Source: Mediterraneibacter agrestimuris (GTDB taxonomy: Bacteria; Bacillota; Clostridia; Lachnospirales; Lachnospiraceae). From it: a stretch of DNA of 64,000 nt. The translations under genes and the position numbers were made by a program. Numbering within the stretch: the first letter of the stretch is position 1; the number at the start of each line of letters is the position of its first letter. Below, in pieces: positions 56,003-64,000 of this stretch. The DNA lies in NCBI RefSeq assembly GCF_943193195.1, contig NZ_CALPDG010000003.1, forward strand, positions 1 to 64,000. Direction: 5' to 3'. The notes beneath the pieces are model-generated. The model did not search any database. It worked only from the letters and a program-made list of their open reading frames with translations, and was not told the origin of the DNA.

Positions 56003-57403
56003 ATGATTAAAATGAAACTTGGCTATGCACCGACAAGAAGAAGTATTTTCAGCGCACCGGATGCAATTAAGTACCGCGGCTTAACAGCGGACAGATTAAG
56101 AGAACTGGGAATTGATTTTGTAGATATTGATGATATCAATGAAGAAGGGCTGCTCTACGATGACAGTGACGTGAAGAAAATTGCAGCAAAATTTAAAGCT
56201 GCGGGTGTGGACGGACTGTTTTTGCCGCACTGCAATTTCGGAACAGAATATGTTTGTGCAAGACTGGCAAAGGAACTGAATGTTCCAGTACTGCTCTGGG
56301 GACCGCTGGATGAGCGTCCGGACGAGAACGGTGTCCGTTTAAGAGATACACAGTGTGGATTATTTGCAACGGGAAAGGTGTTGAGAAGATTTCAGATTCC
56401 GTTTACATATATGACAAATTGCCGCCTGAATGACCCGGTATTTGAGAGAGGTCTTCGTGATTTTCTTGCAGTATGTAATGTTGTAAAGACATTTAAGAAT
56501 ATCCGGATTCTTCAGATTTCTACAAGACCGTTTGACTTCTGGACAACTATGTGCAACGAAGGTGAGCTTCTGGAGAAGTTTAATATTCAGCTTGCGCCGA
56601 TTCCAATGACAGAGTTGACAGAAGAGATGAAAGCAGTGAAGGCTGAGAATAAGAAGCTTCAGGATATGATCGCATACATTCATGAAACAATGGAGATTCA
56701 GATTAAAGACAATGAAGTGGAAAATGTTGCCGCACTTGCAGTTGCCATGGAACAACTCATTGAGAAATATGGCTGTCAGGCGGCAGGTATCCAGTGCTGG
56801 AATGCACTTCAGACAGAAATCGGAATCATGCCGTGTGCAGCCAATGCAATCCTGAATGAAAAAGGAATTCCGGTTGTCTGTGAAACGGATATTCATGGCG
56901 CGGTTACTGCATTGATGGTGGAGGCAGCAGGTATGGGTGAGACAAGAGGTTTCTTTGCAGACTGGACCATCCGACATCCTGATATTGAAAACGGTGAACT
57001 TCTGCAACATTGCGGACCGTGGCCGATGTCTGTTGCACAAGAGAAACCAAAGCTGACTTATCCGCTTGCATTTGAGCATCCGGGAAGTCTGACAGCAGAG
57101 GCAAAACACGGAGATGTGACGCTTTGCAGGTTTGACGGAGATAATGGAGAGTATTCTCTTCTTCTCGGAAACGCCAGGGGAGTGGACGGACCGAAGGGAA
57201 TGGGAACTTATCTCTGGGTAGAGGTTGACAATATCAAACGCCTGGAAGCGAAGATTGTGGAGGGACCGTACATCCACCACTGTGTTGGAATTCACAAAAA
57301 TGTGGTGCCGGTATTATATGAAGCATGTAAATATATTGGTGTAAAACCAGATTTATATGATCCGATTGAAGAAGATGTAAAGGCATATTTAAGAGGTGAG
57401 TGA
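56003..57403 (+). CDS. L-fucose/L-arabinose isomerase-fold sugar isomerase, candidate D-apiose isomerase
   Basis: A 466-residue cytoplasmic protein of the L-fucose/L-arabinose isomerase superfamily. Segments are LGYAPTRRSIFSAPDAIKYR, DGLFLPHCNFGTEYVCARLA, VPVLLWGPLDERPDENGVRL and CETDIHGAVTALMVEAA. The last lies where the family places metal ligands. It is the first gene of a four-gene operon with a split transketolase and an FGGY kinase. That gene set equals the non-oxidative D-apiose pathway (isomerase, apulose kinase, apulose-4-phosphate transketolase). The name is inferred from context; another uncommon aldose is possible. Confidence 0.75.
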   Translation: MIKMKLGYAPTRRSIFSAPDAIKYRGLTADRLRELGIDFVDIDDINEEGLLYDDSDVKKIAAKFKAAGVDGLFLPHCNFGTEYVCARLAKELNVPVLLWGPLDERPDENGVRLRDTQCGLFATGKVLRRFQIPFTYMTNCRLNDPVFERGLRDFLAVCNVVKTFKNIRILQISTRPFDFWTTMCNEGELLEKFNIQLAPIPMTELTEEMKAVKAENKKLQDMIAYIHETMEIQIKDNEVENVAALAVAMEQLIEKYGCQAAGIQCWNALQTEIGIMPCAANAILNEKGIPVVCETDIHGAVTALMVEAAGMGETRGFFADWTIRHPDIENGELLQHCGPWPMSVAQEKPKLTYPLAFEHPGSLTAEAKHGDVTLCRFDGDNGEYSLLLGNARGVDGPKGMGTYLWVEVDNIKRLEAKIVEGPYIHHCVGIHKNVVPVLYEACKYIGVKPDLYDPIEEDVKAYLRGE

Positions 57404-57423
57404 TTTAAGAAAGGAAATGTATT

Positions 57424-58248
57424 ATGAATTTAAAGGCATTATCATATAAACTTCGCCAGGACACGGTGGATTTAATCCGTGCGGGAAAAGCCGGACATAT
57501 CGGCGGCGACATGAGTGTGATGGATATTCTTGTAGAGCTGTATTTCAGTCAGATGAATATCGGTCCGGCAAATATGGATTCACCAGACAGAGATTTGTTT
57601 GTTATGAGCAAAGGACATTCTGTGGAGGCTTATTATTCCGTATTGGCAGAGAAAGGATTTTTCTCAAAGGAGCAGTTACACGCAGAATTCAGCAAATTTG
57701 GCTCCAGGTTTATCGGGCATCCGAATAATAAGCTTCCGGGAATTGAGATGAATTCAGGGTCTCTCGGACACGGGCTTCCGGTCTGTGTCGGAATGGCAAA
57801 GGCAGGGAAAATGGACAATAGAAACTATAGGGTTTATACGGTTATGGGGGATGGAGAACTGGCAGAAGGTTCTGTTTGGGAAGGCGCTATGGCGGCAAGC
57901 CACTACAAACTGGATAATCTTTGTGCAGTTGTAGACCGCAACCGTCTGCAGATTTCCGGCGGGACAGAGGAAGTAATGGCGCATGATGATTTGCATGAGC
58001 GCTTTAAGAGCTTTGGGTGGAATGTTATTGATGTGGCAGACGGCAATGAAATTGACCAGCTTCATGCAGCATTTGAAGAGGCGGAAAATGTGAAAGGAAA
58101 GCCGTCCGTGCTGATAGCAAACACAGTTAAGGGTAAAGGCTCTTCTGTTATGGAAAATAAGGCAAACTGGCATCATAAAGTTCCGACAGATGAGGAATAT
58201 ACACAGATTATGAAGGACTTGAGAACACGAGAGGAGGCACTGTCATAA
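57424..58248 (+). CDS. Transketolase N-terminal subunit, candidate apulose-4-phosphate transketolase A
   Basis: A 274-residue TPP-binding half of transketolase. Key segments are AGHIGGDMSVMDILVELYFS, MSKGHSVEAYYSVLAEKGFF, NSGSLGHGLPVCVGMAKAGK and the TPP/Mg motif GDGELAEGSVWEGAMAA with NRLQISG. The C-terminal subunit is encoded next, overlapping by one base (TAATG). Split transketolases occur in several pathways; here the kinase and isomerase neighbours point to ketopentose phosphate cleavage, probably apulose 4-phosphate. Confidence 0.88.
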   Translation: MNLKALSYKLRQDTVDLIRAGKAGHIGGDMSVMDILVELYFSQMNIGPANMDSPDRDLFVMSKGHSVEAYYSVLAEKGFFSKEQLHAEFSKFGSRFIGHPNNKLPGIEMNSGSLGHGLPVCVGMAKAGKMDNRNYRVYTVMGDGELAEGSVWEGAMAASHYKLDNLCAVVDRNRLQISGGTEEVMAHDDLHERFKSFGWNVIDVADGNEIDQLHAAFEEAENVKGKPSVLIANTVKGKGSSVMENKANWHHKVPTDEEYTQIMKDLRTREEALS

Positions 58249-59213
58249 TGGGGAAGATTGCAAATAAACAGATGATATGTGAAGTGTTGATGGAGGCTGC
58301 AAAAGAAGATAAGAGTATTGTGGCGCTGTGCAGTGATTCCCGTGGAAGCGGTTCCTTTACGCCTTTTGGAGATACATATCCGGAACAGTTTGTAGAAACC
58401 GGAATTGCGGAGCAGAACTTGGTCAGCATTTCCGCAGGACTTGCAAAATGCGGTAAGAAAGCATATGCAGTATCTCCGGCATGTTTTTTGTCTACAAGAA
58501 GCTATGAGCAGTGTAAGGTAGATGTTGCCTACTCAAATACAAATGTGAAGTTGATCGGTATCAGCGGCGGCATCAGCTATGGGGCGCTCGGAATGAGCCA
58601 TCATTCCGCACAGGATATCGCAGCTATGAGCGCTGTCCCCAATATGCGTGTATATCTTCCAAGCGATCATATTCAGACAAAAAAACTGACGGAAGAACTG
58701 TTAAAGGATGAGAAGCCGGCATATATCCGTGTAGGAAGAAATGCTGTAGACCCGGTATATGATTCCTATGAGGCAGAAGGAAAGGAAATTCCGTTCACAC
58801 TGGATAAGGCAATGATTCCGGTTGAGGGAACAACGGAGGAGCATACTGCGGACGCAGTTGTGATCGCATGCGGAGAGATGGTAAAGCCTGCAAAAGATGC
58901 AGCAGAGTTACTAGAGAAAGAAGGCATCTATGTCACAGTTATTGATATGTATTGTGTGAAACCATTTGATAAGGAGACCGTTATTAAAGAATGCGGACCG
59001 GTTAAGGCTGTTGTAACAGTGGAAGAACATGCGCCGTTTGGCGGTATGGGTTCTATGGCGGCACAGGTAGTGGGAGAGTTCTGTCCGAAGAAGATCGTCA
59101 ATATGGCGCTTCCGGATGCACCGGTGATCACAGGAACATCCAAAGAAGTATTTGACTATTATGGATTGAATGCAGAAGGCATTGCAAAAAAGGTAAAAGA
59201 ATCTATATTATGA
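58248..59213 (+). CDS. Transketolase C-terminal subunit, candidate apulose-4-phosphate transketolase B
   Basis: A 321-residue subunit holding the Pyr and C-terminal domains. The catalytic glutamate is in FVETGIAEQNLVSISAGLAK. SYGALGMSHHSAQDIAAMSA and VEEHAPFGGMGSMAAQVVGE are standard. A GAGGAGG site lies just before the overlapping start codon. Works as a heteromer with the product of 57424. The product is followed after 10 bp by the FGGY kinase. Confidence 0.9.
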   Translation: MGKIANKQMICEVLMEAAKEDKSIVALCSDSRGSGSFTPFGDTYPEQFVETGIAEQNLVSISAGLAKCGKKAYAVSPACFLSTRSYEQCKVDVAYSNTNVKLIGISGGISYGALGMSHHSAQDIAAMSAVPNMRVYLPSDHIQTKKLTEELLKDEKPAYIRVGRNAVDPVYDSYEAEGKEIPFTLDKAMIPVEGTTEEHTADAVVIACGEMVKPAKDAAELLEKEGIYVTVIDMYCVKPFDKETVIKECGPVKAVVTVEEHAPFGGMGSMAAQVVGEFCPKKIVNMALPDAPVITGTSKEVFDYYGLNAEGIAKKVKESIL

Positions 59214-59223
59214 GGAAAATGAT

Positions 59224-60717
59224 ATGGAAAATAAAAAATATATCATCGGTATTGACCAGAGCACACAGGGAACAAAGGCGCTTTTGTTCGATGAAAATGG
59301 ACAGCTTCTTTTACGAGAAGACCTGCCCCATCGTCAGATCGTCAATGAAGCAGGGTGGGTGTCCCATGACCCGGAGGAAATTTACCAGAATACCATCCGT
59401 GTGGTGAAACAACTTCTTGGTAATACACAAAAAGGCGGATTGAAGGTCGATGCATCAGAAATTGCAGGCATCGGTATCAGCAATCAGAGAGAGACTGCAT
59501 TGATCTGGGATACACGTACAGGAAAACCCCTTGCAGACGCAATTGTATGGCAGTGTTCACGGTCACAGGACATCTGCGAAGAAATTAAGAACACAGGGAA
59601 AGACGGACTGGTCCAGCAGAAAACAGGTTTAAAGCTGTCACCATATTTTCCGGCATCCAAACTGGCATGGCTGCTTCAAAATGTAGGAGAAGCACAGGAA
59701 GCACTGAAAGCGGATGCTCTCGGAATGGGGACTATTGACACGTGGCTTGTATATAAGCTGACCAGGGGGATGGTTTATAAAACTGACTATTCCAATGCAT
59801 CCAGAACACAGTTATTTAATATTTTTGACTTGAAATGGGATGAGGAACTGTGTGAAACTTTCAGGATTCCGATGAATAGTCTTCCTGAAATATGTGATTC
59901 TGACAGCTGTTTTGGAATGACAGATTTTGAAGGTCTTCTTTCAGCAGAAATACCCATTCACAGTGTCATGGGAGATTCTCATGCGGCATTATTCGGACAG
60001 GGTTGTGTGCAGCCGGGAATGATCAAGGCAACTTACGGAACAGGATCCTCTGTTATGATGAATATAGGCATAGTTCCGGTCCAAAGTGATAACGGGGTGG
60101 TGACATCTCTTGCGTGGAAGTTGGATGGAGAAGTTAATTATGTGATGGAAGGCAATATCAATTATACTGGGGCAGCAATTACCTGGCTGAAGGATGAGGT
60201 CAGACTGATTGACAGTGCGTCTGAAACAGAAGGGCTTAGCAGAGCAGCAATCCAGGATGACTCCCTGTATTTCATTCCGGCATTTACCGGATTGGGCGCG
60301 CCTTATTGGAACAGTAAGGCAAAAGGACTTCTTTGCGGAATTACAAGAACTACACGCCGGGAAGAAATCGTGCGTGCGGCAGTAGAAAGCATTGCATATC
60401 AGATTCAGGATATAGTAGAAACTTTTGTAAGAGATGCGGGGAAATCAGTCATGGAACTCCGTGTAGACGGCGGTCCAACCAGAAATGCATATCTGATGCA
60501 GTTTCAAAGTGATATTCTGAATACAAAAGTGAGTGTGTCCGAGGCGGAAGAAATGTCCGGAATCGGTGTGGCATACGCAGCGGGTATTGCGCTCGGCATA
60601 TATGAGAAACATGTTGCCGAGAAGATTGGCAGAAAGATTTATGAAGCGGAGATGGAAGAAACGCTTCGTGATAAGAAAAAGAACGGCTGGAAAGAAGCAG
60701 TCGGGATGATATTATAA
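59224..60717 (+). CDS. FGGY-family carbohydrate kinase, candidate D-apulose kinase
   Basis: A 497-residue kinase of the xylulokinase/glycerol kinase group. The N-terminal ATP motif is GIDQSTQGTKALLFDENG, the sugar region has ISNQRETALIWDTRTGKPL and AIVWQCSRSQDICEE, and the C-terminal motif is LRVDGGPTRNAYLMQFQSDI. It closes the isomerase-transketolase operon. In the D-apiose pathway an FGGY enzyme phosphorylates apulose at O4. Xylulokinase or another ketose kinase is the alternative. A hairpin at 60724-60766 follows. Confidence 0.85.
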   Translation: MENKKYIIGIDQSTQGTKALLFDENGQLLLREDLPHRQIVNEAGWVSHDPEEIYQNTIRVVKQLLGNTQKGGLKVDASEIAGIGISNQRETALIWDTRTGKPLADAIVWQCSRSQDICEEIKNTGKDGLVQQKTGLKLSPYFPASKLAWLLQNVGEAQEALKADALGMGTIDTWLVYKLTRGMVYKTDYSNASRTQLFNIFDLKWDEELCETFRIPMNSLPEICDSDSCFGMTDFEGLLSAEIPIHSVMGDSHAALFGQGCVQPGMIKATYGTGSSVMMNIGIVPVQSDNGVVTSLAWKLDGEVNYVMEGNINYTGAAITWLKDEVRLIDSASETEGLSRAAIQDDSLYFIPAFTGLGAPYWNSKAKGLLCGITRTTRREEIVRAAVESIAYQIQDIVETFVRDAGKSVMELRVDGGPTRNAYLMQFQSDILNTKVSVSEAEEMSGIGVAYAAGIALGIYEKHVAEKIGRKIYEAEMEETLRDKKKNGWKEAVGMIL

Positions 60718-60723
60718 GAATGT

Positions 60724-60768
60724 AAATGCAGGAAGAACCGGAGGAAACTCTGGTCTTTCTGCATTTAT
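60724..60768 (+). terminator. Terminator-like hairpin of the putative apiose operon
   Basis: AAATGCAG with AAGA and CC pairs imperfectly with GGTCTTTCTGCATTT. The T tail is short (TTTATAG), so termination may be partial. Confidence 0.6.
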
Positions 60769-60869
60769 AGGGAAATGTAGATTGTGCGTTAACATTAGTA
60801 ACAGAAAGCCTAAGACAATGCATTAATTGTATAGTCCGTAAGAAAGTGTAACGGGGTAAAGAATATGAA

Positions 60870-60953
60870 ATGGAATAAATATGGTTGAAAATATATTAAT
60901 GGATAAAATATGGAATAAACATGGTTGAAAAGATAGCGTAAATATGATACGAT
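60870..60953 (+). promoter_or_regulatory. Promoter of the XRE-Uma2 gene overlapped by two direct repeats
   Basis: ATGGAATAAATATGGTTGAA (60870) and ATGGAATAAACATGGTTGAA (60910) are 40 bp apart and differ by one base. The second contains the -35 TTGAAA (60925-60930), which is 17 bp from TACGAT (60948-60953). The layout suggests autoregulation by the HTH domain of the encoded protein. Confidence 0.55.
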
Positions 60954-60989
60954 ATATAAAACAAAATAAGAGCCGAAGGAGTATGCGGT

Positions 60990-61793
60990 ATGACAGTAGA
61001 TGAGATGAAAAATCGGAAAAAGCAATATGGCTATAGCTGTGAACAAATTGCAGAGCTGTCGGGGGTACCGCTTGGTACGGTACAGAAGATATTCAGCGGG
61101 ATTACCAAGACCCCCCGTTATGATACATTGCGGCAATTAGAGAAGATATTTGCCGGGGAAGCAAGCTATTTAGGTACAGGTCAGCCGTTTATTCTGCGGG
61201 AAACACAGTGTACATATCAGGCAGGAAAAAAGCCGGGGGAGTATACTCTGGAGGATTATTATGCCCTTCCAGAGGAACGGCGGGCAGAATTAATAGACGG
61301 TGTGATTTACGATATGGCGGCGCCAACGAATCTTCACCAGCAGCTTATCATGGAAATTTCTGTGCAGCTGCACACATTTATCAGTAGTCAAAAAGGCAGC
61401 TGTAAGGTGTCGATGGCACCGACTGATGTTCAGCTTGACTGTGACGACAAGACGATGGTTCAGCCGGATATATTAGTAATGTGCAACAGGGATAGCATTC
61501 TGCGCACTCATATGTATGGAGCGCCAGATTTGGTGATTGAGATTCTGTCGCCCTCGACCAGGCGAAAGGACATGAATCTGAAATATGGAAAGTATGCGGC
61601 AGCGGGAGTGCGGGAATATTGGATGGTTGATCCGGATACGAAGAAAATTGTTGTTTATGATATAGAGCATGAAGAATTTCCGGTTGTTTATGAATTTGGG
61701 GATAAGATACCTGTAAGGATATTTCATGGAGAGTGTGAGATAGACTTTAAGGTGATCTATGAAGCGGTCAGATTCCTTTACGGGGGATCCTGA
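60990..61793 (+). CDS. XRE helix-turn-helix fused to Uma2-family (DUF820) endonuclease-fold domain
   Basis: A 267-residue fusion. Residues 1-55 are a Cro/C1-type HTH (YGYSCEQIAELSGVPLGTVQ, then KIFSGITKTPRYDTLRQL). Residues 80-265 are a Uma2 domain: YTLEDYYALPEERRAELIDG, VQPDILVMCN, GAPDLVIEILSPSTRRKDMN and YAAAGVREYWMVDPDTKKIV. The E, D and E-x-L residues of the PD-(D/E)XK core are kept. Uma2 proteins are abundant in cyanobacteria, and their targets are unknown. The linked HTH could guide it to DNA or repress its own promoter. Confidence 0.85.
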   Translation: MTVDEMKNRKKQYGYSCEQIAELSGVPLGTVQKIFSGITKTPRYDTLRQLEKIFAGEASYLGTGQPFILRETQCTYQAGKKPGEYTLEDYYALPEERRAELIDGVIYDMAAPTNLHQQLIMEISVQLHTFISSQKGSCKVSMAPTDVQLDCDDKTMVQPDILVMCNRDSILRTHMYGAPDLVIEILSPSTRRKDMNLKYGKYAAAGVREYWMVDPDTKKIVVYDIEHEEFPVVYEFGDKIPVRIFHGECEIDFKVIYEAVRFLYGGS

Positions 61794-61800
61794 CATTGTA

Positions 61801-61938
61801 CTGTTCACACCCTGCGGGTGCTCCAGTAACAGTATCCAGCCCATTTTAAGTCGCCTTCGGCGAGGGGCTGGATCTATCGCTGTCATCACTTCACTGGCCG
61901 GACACCTTGCAGCACAGTGCAAGGTGTCGTGTGAACAG
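61801..61938. repeat. 138-bp intergenic element with 10-bp terminal inverted repeats
   Basis: Perfect ends CTGTTCACAC (61801-61810) and GTGTGAACAG (61929-61938) enclose nested stems: ATCCAGCCC/GGGCTGGAT (61834-61842 / 61865-61873) around TCGCC-TTC-GGCGA, and ACACCTTGCA/TGCAAGGTGT (61902-61911 / 61918-61927). The right 56 nt recur at 34856-34911. It lies in the gene-free gap 61794-62105, 8 bp after the Uma2 gene. It resembles a small non-autonomous palindromic or MITE-like repeat. Confidence 0.7.
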
Positions 61939-61981
61939 AAACAACATCATAGCTTTAGCGTATGGGATTTATTGTTTTGAG

Positions 61982-62037
61982 TTGACGAACCTCTGGAACA
62001 ATCGTATACTTTTAGCTAGAAGTGTTCTTAATTAAGA
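61982..62037 (+). promoter_or_regulatory. Hydantoinase promoter and downstream palindrome
   Basis: TTGACG (61982-61987), a 17-bp spacer and TATACT (62005-62010) make a strong promoter. TCTTAATTAAGA, a 12-bp perfect palindrome, lies at 62026-62037 just past the expected start point and may be an operator. Confidence 0.6.
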
Positions 62038-62105
62038 TTAAGAAACAAAGCTAATAAAAATGCAGCATAAATAATAAGAGCAAATAGTGGGTGAGGTGAA
62101 AGTAT

Positions 62106-63500
62106 ATGAAAACAATAATCAAGAATGGAACTGTTGTGACATCCGGCGGCAGTTTTCCAGCGGATATTTTGATTGACGGAGAGAAAATTGTAAGTATTGG
62201 AACGATTCAGAAGGAGTTGGATGGAGATGGCGAGGATGTACAGGTGATCGATGCCGCGGGAAAATATGTATTCCCGGGGGCGGTAGATGTACATACCCAT
62301 ATGGATCTGGATGTAGGGATATCCCGTGCAGTTGACGATTTTTATGATGGAACGGTTGCGGCGGTATGCGGAGGAACGACATCCATCGTAGACCACATGG
62401 CATTTGGTTCGGCGGGAATTCCGCTTCATTATATGTTCCGTGAGTATGAAAAATTAGCTGGTGGTAAGGCGGTTATCGACTATGGATTTCATGGAACGAT
62501 GCAGCATCTGGATGATGAGATTCTGGCAGAGCTGGAAACAATGATGGCAGACGGTATTCCAAGTGTGAAGCTGTATATGACCTATAATTACAAGATGAAC
62601 GACGCGGAGATCTTGCAGACATTGCGGAAAATGAAAGCAATTCATGGTATTACTGCATTTCACTGTGAGAATCATGATGTGACAGAGTTCCTTAAAAAAG
62701 AGAACCGTGAGAAAGGAAATCTTGCGCCGATTTATCATGCAAAAAGCCGTCCGAATGCAGTAGAAGCGGAGGCTGTAGAGCGGGTTCTCAGACTGGCAAA
62801 AATGGCGGGCAACGCACCGGTGTACATTGTACATTTATCCTGCAAGGAAAGTCTGGAGGCTGTCCGCAGGGCAAGAAGTGCCGGACAGAAGAATATCTTT
62901 GTGGAGACGTGTCCGCAGTATCTGACATTGACAGAAGAACGGTATCTGGATGAAGACGGCTTGAAATACATCATGTCACCGCCTCTTCGTACACAGGAAG
63001 ATTGTGACGCTCTCTGGGAAGGCATCGACGATGGTTCTATTCAGGTTGTTGCTACAGATCATTGCCCATTTAATTATAGTAAGGAAAAACAGATGGGTAA
63101 GGATGATTTTACCTGCTGCCCGAATGGAGCTCCGGGGGTGGAAGAACGATTTTCGATTTTATTTTCCGAAGGTGTGAAGAAAGGAAGAATCACCTTGCAG
63201 CGTCTTGTAGAGGTGGCATGCGCCAATCCATGCAGAATATATGGTCTGGCGCCGGAAAAAGGAGATATTCAGCCGGGAGCGGATGCAGATATTGTAATTC
63301 TAGATCCTGATGCATCTTATATACTGAGCCATGACAGGATGCATGGAGCAGTGGATTACACCATGTATGAGGGCAAGGAAATACAGGGGGAGATTGAACT
63401 GGTTATGCAGAGAGGGAATGTACTGGTGAAAGATGATCAGTTTGTGGGTGAGAAGGGTCAAGGACGTTTTATCCACAGAAAACCTTATGCTGCATATTAA
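62106..63500 (+). CDS. Dihydropyrimidinase / D-hydantoinase
   Basis: A 464-residue cyclic amidohydrolase with a dinuclear metal site. The first metal pair is in DVHTHMDLD. The carbamylated lysine is in SVKLYMTYN. Further histidines are in FHCENHD and YIVHLSCKESLE, and the aspartate in ATDHCPFN. These fit dihydropyrimidinase/D-hydantoinase, which opens 5,6-dihydropyrimidines or 5-substituted hydantoins. Other reductive pyrimidine genes are not seen nearby, so the substrate is open. It has its own promoter, and the tRNA-modification gene follows after 21 bp. Confidence 0.88.
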   Translation: MKTIIKNGTVVTSGGSFPADILIDGEKIVSIGTIQKELDGDGEDVQVIDAAGKYVFPGAVDVHTHMDLDVGISRAVDDFYDGTVAAVCGGTTSIVDHMAFGSAGIPLHYMFREYEKLAGGKAVIDYGFHGTMQHLDDEILAELETMMADGIPSVKLYMTYNYKMNDAEILQTLRKMKAIHGITAFHCENHDVTEFLKKENREKGNLAPIYHAKSRPNAVEAEAVERVLRLAKMAGNAPVYIVHLSCKESLEAVRRARSAGQKNIFVETCPQYLTLTEERYLDEDGLKYIMSPPLRTQEDCDALWEGIDDGSIQVVATDHCPFNYSKEKQMGKDDFTCCPNGAPGVEERFSILFSEGVKKGRITLQRLVEVACANPCRIYGLAPEKGDIQPGADADIVILDPDASYILSHDRMHGAVDYTMYEGKEIQGEIELVMQRGNVLVKDDQFVGEKGQGRFIHRKPYAAY

Positions 63501-63521
63501 AGTCAAATGGACAGGTGACAC

Positions 63522-64000
63522 ATGATGAAATTATATGCAGCACCATTGGAGGGGATTACGGGATATGTATTCCGTAACGCCTTCCATGCATGCTTTGACA
63601 ATGTTGATAAATACTTTATTCCCTTTATCCAGCCGAATCAAAGGGGGCATTTCAGTTCCAGAGAGAAGCAGGATGTAAAGCCAGAGAATAATCGGGGAAT
63701 GTATACAGTTCCGCAGATATTAACCAATTCTTCCGAGGATTTTCTGCGTACTGCATGGAAATTGCAGACTGCATATGGTTACAAAGAAATCAATCTGAAT
63801 TTAGGCTGTCCGTCTAAAACGGTGATTTCCAAAAAACGAGGTTCAGGATTTCTGGCATACCCAGAGGAGCTAGAGCAGTTTCTGGAAGGAATTTTTGAGA
63901 AAGCAGAAGTTGAGATTTCTATTAAGACAAGAATCGGAAAGGAAAGCCCAGATGAATTTGCCCGTATCTTAGAGATTTACAACAAGTTTCCAGTCAGAGA
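63522..64000 (+). CDS. dus: tRNA-dihydrouridine synthase (partial, cut by window end)
   Basis: The first 159 codons of a flavin-dependent Dus enzyme, still open at base 64000. The FMN-binding start is KLYAAPLEGITGYVFRNAF and the catalytic signature NLNLGCPSKTVISKKRGSGF contains the active-site cysteine. EISIKTRIGKESPDEF follows as in the family. ATG 63522 has AGGTGA upstream; ATG 63525 is equally possible. It probably shares the hydantoinase transcript. Confidence 0.9.
   Translation, partial: MMKLYAAPLEGITGYVFRNAFHACFDNVDKYFIPFIQPNQRGHFSSREKQDVKPENNRGMYTVPQILTNSSEDFLRTAWKLQTAYGYKEINLNLGCPSKTVISKKRGSGFLAYPEELEQFLEGIFEKAEVEISIKTRIGKESPDEFARILEIYNKFPVR

Noticed and set aside
56360-57295. 311-codon open frame on the minus strand inside the isomerase gene
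   Set aside because: Antisense to a conserved enzyme gene, with no recognisable domain or ribosome site; composition is that of a shadow frame.
1-64000. Prophage, integrative element, tRNA or rRNA genes
   Set aside because: No integrase, transposase, relaxase, phage structural gene or convincing tRNA/rRNA sequence was recognised on either strand.

Overview
The window looks like a chromosome segment of a Gram-positive gut anaerobe of the Lachnospiraceae (Blautia/Dorea/Mediterraneibacter-like). The evidence is the clpC...radA synteny, a CIRCE element, BceAB-type transporters, YesMN two-component genes, DUF6034, DUF2974 and LarC/LarE proteins, strong GGAGG ribosome binding sites and moderate GC. 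This assignment rests on family recognition only. No prophage, IS element, CRISPR array, rRNA or tRNA was seen.

Layout. 1-440: decayed glycosyltransferase remnant. 440-3164: rhaB-rhaA (L-rhamnose). 3252-9918: housekeeping and stress genes (small HTH protein, TrmO, a YtrA-type GntR regulator with ClpC, RadA, two conserved small proteins). 10131-16200: DUF6034 lipoprotein, ABC-2 exporter and a LytTR/GHKL two-component pair. 16293-23125: aroD, a DUF2974 lipase-fold protein, clpB behind CIRCE and a structured leader, dinB, and convergent vanZ. 23421-25739: larC-larE. 25690-30882: GHKL kinase and LytTR regulator divergent from a BceAB-like ABC transporter. 31090-34803: a poorly understood acid-sugar type operon (racemase-superfamily protein, FCD-GntR regulator, BKACE/DUF849, DUF1537 kinase). 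35019-36243: SPFH protein plus ribbon-helix-helix protein. 36572-50271: sugar ABC transporter, four cytoplasmic glycoside hydrolases (MGH1-like, GH140-like, GH127, GH78) and YesMN. 50418-54625: LacI, GPH symporter and a second GH140-like enzyme. 54709-60717: divergent LacI and a four-gene operon (isomerase, split transketolase, FGGY kinase). 60990-64000: XRE-Uma2 fusion, dihydropyrimidinase/hydantoinase, and a truncated tRNA-dihydrouridine synthase.

Main interpretation. The block at 36.5-60.7 kb reads as a Gram-positive polysaccharide-utilisation locus. Oligosaccharides enter by ABC transporter or symporter and are cut inside the cell, since none of the hydrolases has a signal peptide. Two GH140-like enzymes next to an isomerase / FGGY kinase / two-subunit transketolase set match the published non-oxidative D-apiose route (apiose to apulose to apulose-4-phosphate, then transketolase). 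Together with GH78 rhamnosidase, GH127 and rhaBA this suggests use of apiose-, rhamnose- and arabinose-bearing plant glycans such as rhamnogalacturonan II side chains or apiosylated glycosides.

Regulatory clues. The same 13-bp pseudo-palindrome (AACATCCTACGTT) lies upstream of the racemase/GntR/BKACE/DUF1537 operon and, in inverse orientation, in the promoter of the ABC/GH operon. This suggests one GntR regulator ties the two together. Other signals are tandem TGATATCA boxes on the SPFH promoter, a 10-bp inverted repeat around the gntR-clpC promoter, 40-bp spaced direct repeats at the Uma2 promoter, ATTAAGT repeats upstream of the apiose operon, and several families of dispersed intergenic palindromes.
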